Assembly (NCBI GenBank): GCA_950295325.1 | Contig: OX485807.1 | Span: forward strand, 32,640,440 to 32,704,439 | Source: Polytrichum commune | Lineage: Eukaryota; Streptophyta; Polytrichopsida; Polytrichales; Polytrichaceae | Length of the DNA stretch: 64,000 nt | Direction of reading: 5' to 3' | Part shown: piece after piece, positions 57,773-64,000 of the stretch | How positions within the stretch are numbered: the first letter of the stretch is position 1 | Layout: every line of letters begins with the position of its first letter | Program-made: the position numbers and the translations under genes | Notes under the pieces: generated by a model | Told to the model about the DNA's origin: nothing | The model's database searches: none | What the model saw: only the letters and a program-made list of their open reading frames with translations

Positions 57773-58531
57773 GGGAAAGAGAGGGAATTATCGTATACGA
57801 GTGTACCTCTCATTCATCCAGCATACGAAGTCCTCAAATGATATGCATACCAAAGGCTACTTTTCAAAGTTGACTCGAAGCCATTGGAGATGAATCGGCA
57901 ACAAACCTACACAAGTGAAGGTTTTATGTCAAATGGACTAGTGTACCCGACATCAAGGGAGATTTTTCAGGCATAATCGGTCAAAATCCGAGTGTTTCCA
58001 AGTCCACCTAGTTACATATCACGATCTTCCAATTTTCCTTCATTAATCTGAGGTATATTCCATAGGTTCCTCTAAAACACTCCGTGATTTCCCCGAAGCC
58101 TTGAACTCCAACTACACTAAGTAGGATAGTTAGTGTTGTTACCGCCCTACCCTGATCAACACTAATTTTCAATTCCTTGACAAGTGATGTTAGACATAAA
58201 TGTGCCGCTACCTTCCCTACTGCCACCTCCCTTATTATATCATTTTTTTTCATATCCTTACTAACACCAAATTCAACACATGCAACTTCTGCATATTACC
58301 ATAGTTGATATTAAGTGTATGAGTTTACATTTGATGTAATTTACTTTCACATGGGTATTCATATTTAGTGTATGCGTTCGTATTTAGTGTATCAAACACT
58401 AAATATCCTATTTGGTGTAGTTGTCGTTTCTTAAACTCAACTATCCATTGATATGTAACTACATAGCGGGTCGGTTGTTTCCGGTGGCATGGAGGTACGT
58501 TTGCATGCAATAATTCCCTTGCTCTTCCCGG
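57773..58531. mobile_element. Inverted-repeat family X element enclosing repeats R and T
   Basis: Left 'GAGGGAATTATCGTATACGA' with 'GTGTACCTCTCATTCATCC', right (read inversely) 'AAGGGAATTATTGCATGCAA' with 'ACGTACCTCC'. Inside are a repeat R copy (57955-58115) and a repeat T copy (58110-58430). Confidence 0.55.
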
Positions 58532-61500
58532 AAGGCTCAGACTGGTTGCATAATAATAATAATACTAATAATATTATGGAAGCTGGAAAGCGGCTGACAC
58601 CCACCGCATTTGCAAGTACCACACTTCCTCTAACTTTAGCGAGTCACGGGTTTCTCCTTGCGAAGTACCGCTAATTTCTACACCACATTTTTAGCGGGGG
58701 TGGTAAAGTCCGCTCCACCACTTTCTCACACGTTGGGACCCCTACAAAGAACTCCACTCCTTAGCCACACTACACTAAACATGTGATTTAGTGCGGCCGG
58801 CACTATCCACATTCATACCTAAAGGTCGAGAAAGACGTTTTTGTCCAAGCAATTGCCTATGATGTCCGACCGTATCAATGTACACGCTTACGTTATAATC
58901 TTCTGAATTGGGGTTTGTGGAATGTTGATGTTTTGGAACTAACAAAGATGCCATCTATATATTGTAGTTATTTACCACTTCGGCACTCAATTTCAATTTT
59001 TGGAAACTATACTTTTAAAATCTCAAAAATTTAATATGGGCAAAAGAGTTTTCCTTTACATCCAGGATTTCCGGGTTTGGAAATAGAAACCACACTAACT
59101 AATGACCTATAAATAGAAGAGCGACAAAGGTGCTATGGTAGTCATTTCCATCGTGGGAGGCACAACTTTTTTTTAATAAGATGTTGAATTGGGATAAATT
59201 GTTTAGCTGAATTTGGAGGTTTGGTTTGGACCTTTATGGGGTTAATTGCCTTGTGATCATAGAGTGGCAACTAGAGAGGGTGTTCAATGACACTAGTTGC
59301 TACAAGACATGCCACAAAGACCCCTATGATTAACATGGCACAACAATCGTATTGGCAGACTGGATCATATGTTTGGTGTAACTTAGTGCCCATTTGCAAT
59401 GCCGTATGTAGCAAAATGAAGTACTTCTTGATTAGTTGGCTCGAGCGGAAACTTAATGTTGCACTATTGCAAAGGAGAAGCCCTCTTGAAGATGATTGTT
59501 CTTGTGAAGAAACGTTCCACACAATCACTTTCCATTTCTCAAGCATCTTGGTATTACCTTCTTGACGATTTGCCTTCCATTCTCAAGCATCCAAGTGTTG
59601 TCAATATTGTTTAACCTATTCCAGGGTTATTTTCCCTATTTGTATCAGACAACTACGCTAAATATGAATTACACAATCCTATGTCTATTTACTCTATATC
59701 TTGTATTTTGACAACAAATGTCAAATTGTTTGTCTAGACAATATAGAACATTAACAAATTTACTTGGTAAAAAATTACATCCATGGTAATAAGATAGGAC
59801 AATGTGTAAATCCAAACAGTAAGTCACACTGAATATCATATTTAGTGTATCTCATTTCAAGTTGACCTTTCGAGTGGTGTGGAATCCTCCATGTAGTCCA
59901 TGTGGTGGAATGTATCAACAACCACATGGAGATACCAAAATGTCCTTGATGAATTTGACTCGACTTGGGGGGTCAAAGGTCTTGTTATGACCCAGAGTAA
60001 CTCAGTGATCACATGGAAGGTTAGACCTTGGATGGGCATTATTTCTTGATTTCCCCTTAGGTTGCGCTGGTTCTCCCGAGGTGGTTGTGTTGGGATCCTT
60101 TTCTTGCAATAGAATTCTCAGTTTGTCAAAACACACACATGCACACATTGAGAACTTGGTAGAGTGTATGGTGTTAGAGCCTACTTTTGAAAGTTGGGTG
60201 ATGTTCATTCAACCTCATTTTTAAATCCATTCTTTAAAGACAAAGATATAGGGTCTAAAATAGGGTATGCATGTGGAATCCATCACTCTAAATTCCATGT
60301 TGACCTTGACAAGGATGCCTTAGTCCACTGATCCTACTTCGCCTAGCTAGAATTTGGTTTCTTAAACCTCACTCCCATTATGTTTGTAGTTTAGTTTAAG
60401 GCTTAACCCTTAAAACCAAGAATGATTTTCCTTTATTTTTATTTTTTTCCCGGGCATCCACATATGCCCGACCAAACTAGTATACGTGTTTATCTTATAA
60501 TCTTTTGATTTAGAGTGTGTGGATGACTGACAATTTGTTTGAAAACTCATAACTCTACTTAGATGCCACCCATACAATCAAATCCACCATCAGAGGTGTA
60601 TTCCTTTAATGAGTTGTTGAAGCGAGACGTAGTTTTTAGAACGATTTTGAAAAAGAATCCCCTTGGACCATTAGGGTCATTTTACACATGTGACAAAGGG
60701 CCATGAGAGAAAATAATTTAGGATATATTAAGGTTATGGTCAAAAGGATGTTATAAAAATATCATTTACAAGACACATAACTCAATATAGGTGATACTAA
60801 AATTAGAATGGTTATCTTTTGACATAGTTCCAATTTTTTTTGTAAAGACGATCTATTTGGGTTCTCTTGCTGCAAAATTTGGGTGAAAAATGTTCCAAGA
60901 TGTGAAGAAATCCATAGCATTTCCTTATTCATTTTTTTGACATGCTCACCCGTGGTCAATTTTATTTTATTGGTCTTCTATAAAACAAATCATAACCGCC
61001 ACTCATTTCTCAATTTACGAGAGAGAATTTAAAAAGCAGCGGTCACTAATCAATAGTGTAAACAAGCCCATAGGGTTTAACAAAACTCTGATGAATTTAC
61101 ACATAAGTTAACTTGTAAGCATCTAATGAAAGGCCCTACCCGACCATGAAGATGTCATGTAGAGGGGTTTAGGATTATTTATTGATGTTCTGAGCTTTGA
61201 AAGTAAAATTATCCTCATCTATAATCACTACATGTACCATATACACTCTTCCAATTGGAGCATACACATGTATATAATGGATTATTAGCGGCATTCAATG
61301 CATATAAATGACCTAGATTCAAATACACACCACGCATATCCCAAATACCGTCATCGCATATGACTTTGTTTTCACTCCCCCTTATAAAACATTGTGCTAA
61401 TTAATACCATTTATTACACAGAGCATTATTTCAATGGTTGTTTGGGGTTCGTACAAATTGTCATGTATCCTATACAAAACATCCTTGGTCCTTTAAGGGT

Positions 61501-61589
61501 TAAGTTCTCAAACCCACTTTTAGCCAACTCACTTGGGGTTTCACCCATAGACTTTGCACATAGCTTTTGAAAGCTACACTACATATTGT
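58532..61589. other. AT-rich intergenic DNA
   Basis: No gene recognised; an ATA/ATAATA microsatellite lies near 58548-58575. Short frames at 59271-59565 on both strands have no recognisable content. Confidence 0.45.
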
Positions 61590-61865
61590 ATTTAGTGTCA
61601 CCGATTCTATTTGTCTCGCTCAATACTATTTGTAATCTGCCTGTGTCGTGTCACCAACACTAAGTGTAAACCTAACATCATTTTCCATCTTTGTAAAAAA
61701 ATTGGGCATTCTAGATTTACAATGCTACAAATATTGTCACTTACTAAGCGATGTTTCATTCAAACTTCAATCATTCGTGACACTATTTCATTACATAAAT
61801 GTTGGGATATGGAATATGCAAAAAGTGGCTGAACTAAAAGTAAATTGGGTTGACGTTGCTGTGTA
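61590..61865 (+). repeat. Dispersed repeat S, second + strand copy
   Basis: Matches 47500-47760 ('GTGTCACCAACACTAAGTGT', 'GCATTCTAGATTTACAATGC', 'TTGTCACTTACTAAG'). Confidence 0.7.
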
Positions 61866-64000
61866 AACTTATTCATAAGAAGTATCTTAAGAAAAGTTGC
61901 CACAATGACATAAAATACTATGTGACAATATGATATTTTAATGTAGTTTCCCAACTCCGATAAAGTGCTTGAGATGCATTGCCACGGTGTAACTTTAGCA
62001 AACGTGACAACCAATCACCGGCTTTGGAGCTTTGGAGTTCCTTTATCCTACTTCGCTTAAGCTATCTAAAGTTGTCCTCCACCGTCACCCACGGGTACTA
62101 CACTACAATGCAAGCAATGGGCAAAACGTGTACTAAATCGAGGTGTTCCGGAGGCTAGGCGATCATCATGACTCATGAACCTTACACCACGTTCATGTTC
62201 CTTGCCAAAATTAAACCGAAGTGTGATGATGTTGGGCTAGCCACCTATGTACTTTAACACGAAGTTTTGACCCACCGGTTTTGGCCCAATGACTTATTAA
62301 GATGCAATTGAATTTTCCATTTGTGCCCCCCAAAAAAAAGGAAAAGAAAAAGACTTAATAAGATCATTTCCCAAATGCTTTCCATTTAGGGACTACCAAC
62401 TAAACGAAGCCAAAATGTGTGAATAAACTCTCGCATGGATGTACGAAATGGGTGTTCATTGAATAATCGTTGTGCATAATTAAGTAGTGTGAGTTATGTA
62501 TGAGGTGGCCATTGCACACGGAGGAGGTAAGCTTCAAAGACATCCTAGGGTTTAAGGTAGGGGTAGCTAGTGCCATTTTATCCCAACCCCCAAAATGTTG
62601 AGTCCTACATCGAGCTCTTGCTGTCATACCCCCTTCTTTCTCAATACCGTATCTTCTTCTTTTTGTAGTTGTGGGTCTGTTGTAGGATGGCAAAAAGCAG
62701 CGATGAGCATTGTGGTGGACTACACATGCATGCTTGTAGGAGGGTCATGCATGTACCAAGAACAACATGGAACGGCCATGCAAACGTAAGGGTGTTGGTT
62801 TCAGGACCCTTTACATGTGGCGGAAGACCAAAATGTGACGCTAATGTGTGCTGAGAAGGTGTGTTGTGATTTAGTGTTGAGAGGACACGGCGATGGCTGA
62901 GATTGGTAAGGGGTGGTTCAAGGTAAGTTGGTGACATATTTAGGTGATAGGGTTGTTTCAAGAAAAAAAAGTTTGGATCTGTTGACGGAATGAATAATGT
63001 GAATACAAATGAGTAATACCCAGTAAGGTCTGGCCGTTGTACCACTGCTTATCGTGTGAATTCAATAATGTCATTAATAAGGTTGTTGTTACCTCTCAAC
63101 GGAAGACTGGTGATTTTTTCTAAATGCTTATTTGCATGCCTCTTTTTGTATTCTTGTAAAATATGTAATGTAAAACAAACACGTATTTCATTGGGGCTCC
63201 ATTAAGATTGCATATGATTATATATATAATTATAGACACACAAGCTTATTCCATGGACCCCATTTTGAGCCGATGTGATTCACCACAACAATTGCAAGGT
63301 AGGGATATCAATGTCTTACTGACCGAATGCTACAAGTAAGTGAAAGCCCACACATCAAAATTGGATGTGATTTCTAATATCATGTATTTTATCTTAAGTA
63401 GTTTTCGAAGAAATCCATTACTGGAGAAATTGTTTGAGGCAATTCGGTCTTCCATTCGAGGGTGTGTTTGCTGATTTAAGACACGTTTCTCCGTTAATCG
63501 TGAGACTCTTGATCTCATATGTAGATTTTGAAATACAACTAAATGATGTGTACACTATGTCTATGCTACAAATCTTAATGATTCATGTGTTGATTTGCAA
63601 ATTTAAAATTTCAATCTAAGACTTGTTTTCATTGCAATGTTATATGCTTTATTATATAATATATTGGAGGTCTACAAGTTGTGATTGTTATGACATACCC
63701 CACATCTTGTTCAATTTTGAGAGTGGAAGAGAATGCATAAACATGTGTGGTCATTCACATGTAAGTTATGAAACTTAGCTCTTAAAAGCAAAACCCTAAT
63801 GGACTTCAATACAAACAATGCATTCAAACACATGATGCACCGATACCGTAGCTCTCTAGCAGTTTGGCCACCTTTCTACCTAAGAATTAATTAAAGTACG
63901 AAAGTAAGTTAGGCAACTCATAAAATACTATTCTAAAATGGGGCAGATATCAAAATAAATAAATAAATAAGACATTCATCCAAGTCATTTCTATAATTCA
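61866..64000. other. Intergenic DNA to window end
   Basis: No gene or element recognised. Short overlapping frames near 62400-63045 on both strands look like chance. An AAAT microsatellite closes the window. Confidence 0.4.

Noticed and set aside
59271-59565. Overlapping ~90-codon frames on both strands
   Set aside because: Neither strand shows a domain or splice context; chance open frames are likely.

Overview
This is nuclear DNA from a land plant with a large, repeat-rich genome. The evidence is a 12-exon DYRK kinase gene of the plant LisH-containing type, spliceosomal introns, plant-type TTTAGGG telomere-like repeats, and many hAT, PIF/Harbinger-like and MITE-like elements. A seed-free lineage such as a fern is my guess from the transposon gene families; it is not shown by the sequence. 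No rRNA, tRNA or CRISPR array was seen.

Left part (about 0-13.8 kb) is the unusual region. It holds a leftward, partial gene of a widespread transposon-associated family (DUF7869-like, bases 1627 to 151, running out of the window). About 5.4 kb away is a divergent rightward gene (6998-12700, four coding exons, all introns phase 0). Its predicted ~1607-residue product joins a ParB/DGQHR-like domain, a degenerate DNA-methyltransferase-like domain, a coiled-coil/proline-rich linker and an FCP1-like HAD phosphatase domain. About 30 copies of a CpG-rich palindrome (arm TTTACGAACG, 2-bp variable spacer, inverted arm CGTTCGTAAA) fill the non-coding DNA of this region, including every intron of the rightward gene. 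I saw none in the other 50 kb. ParB proteins and transposon anti-silencing proteins bind short repeated sites in their own DNA, so a self-recognition system is a reasonable hypothesis. An in-frame TAG at codon 71 (probably from CAG) suggests this copy is damaged or starts downstream.

Middle-left (13.8-27.3 kb): AT-rich DNA with nested transposons. These are a 1374-bp Harbinger-like element carrying five 142-bp tandem repeats, two ~1.1-kb hAT derivatives each flanked by a perfect 8-bp target duplication and each keeping only the C-terminal transposase region, a LINE-like remnant, and several MITE families.

Middle (28.4-40.5 kb): the only clear host gene, a leftward DYRKP-type kinase whose 12 coding exons join in frame to a predicted 1351 residues.

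Right part (40.5-64 kb): no host gene recognised. It holds decayed inverted-repeat elements, hairpin MITEs and dispersed repeats present two to six times in the window, plus a second LINE-like remnant.
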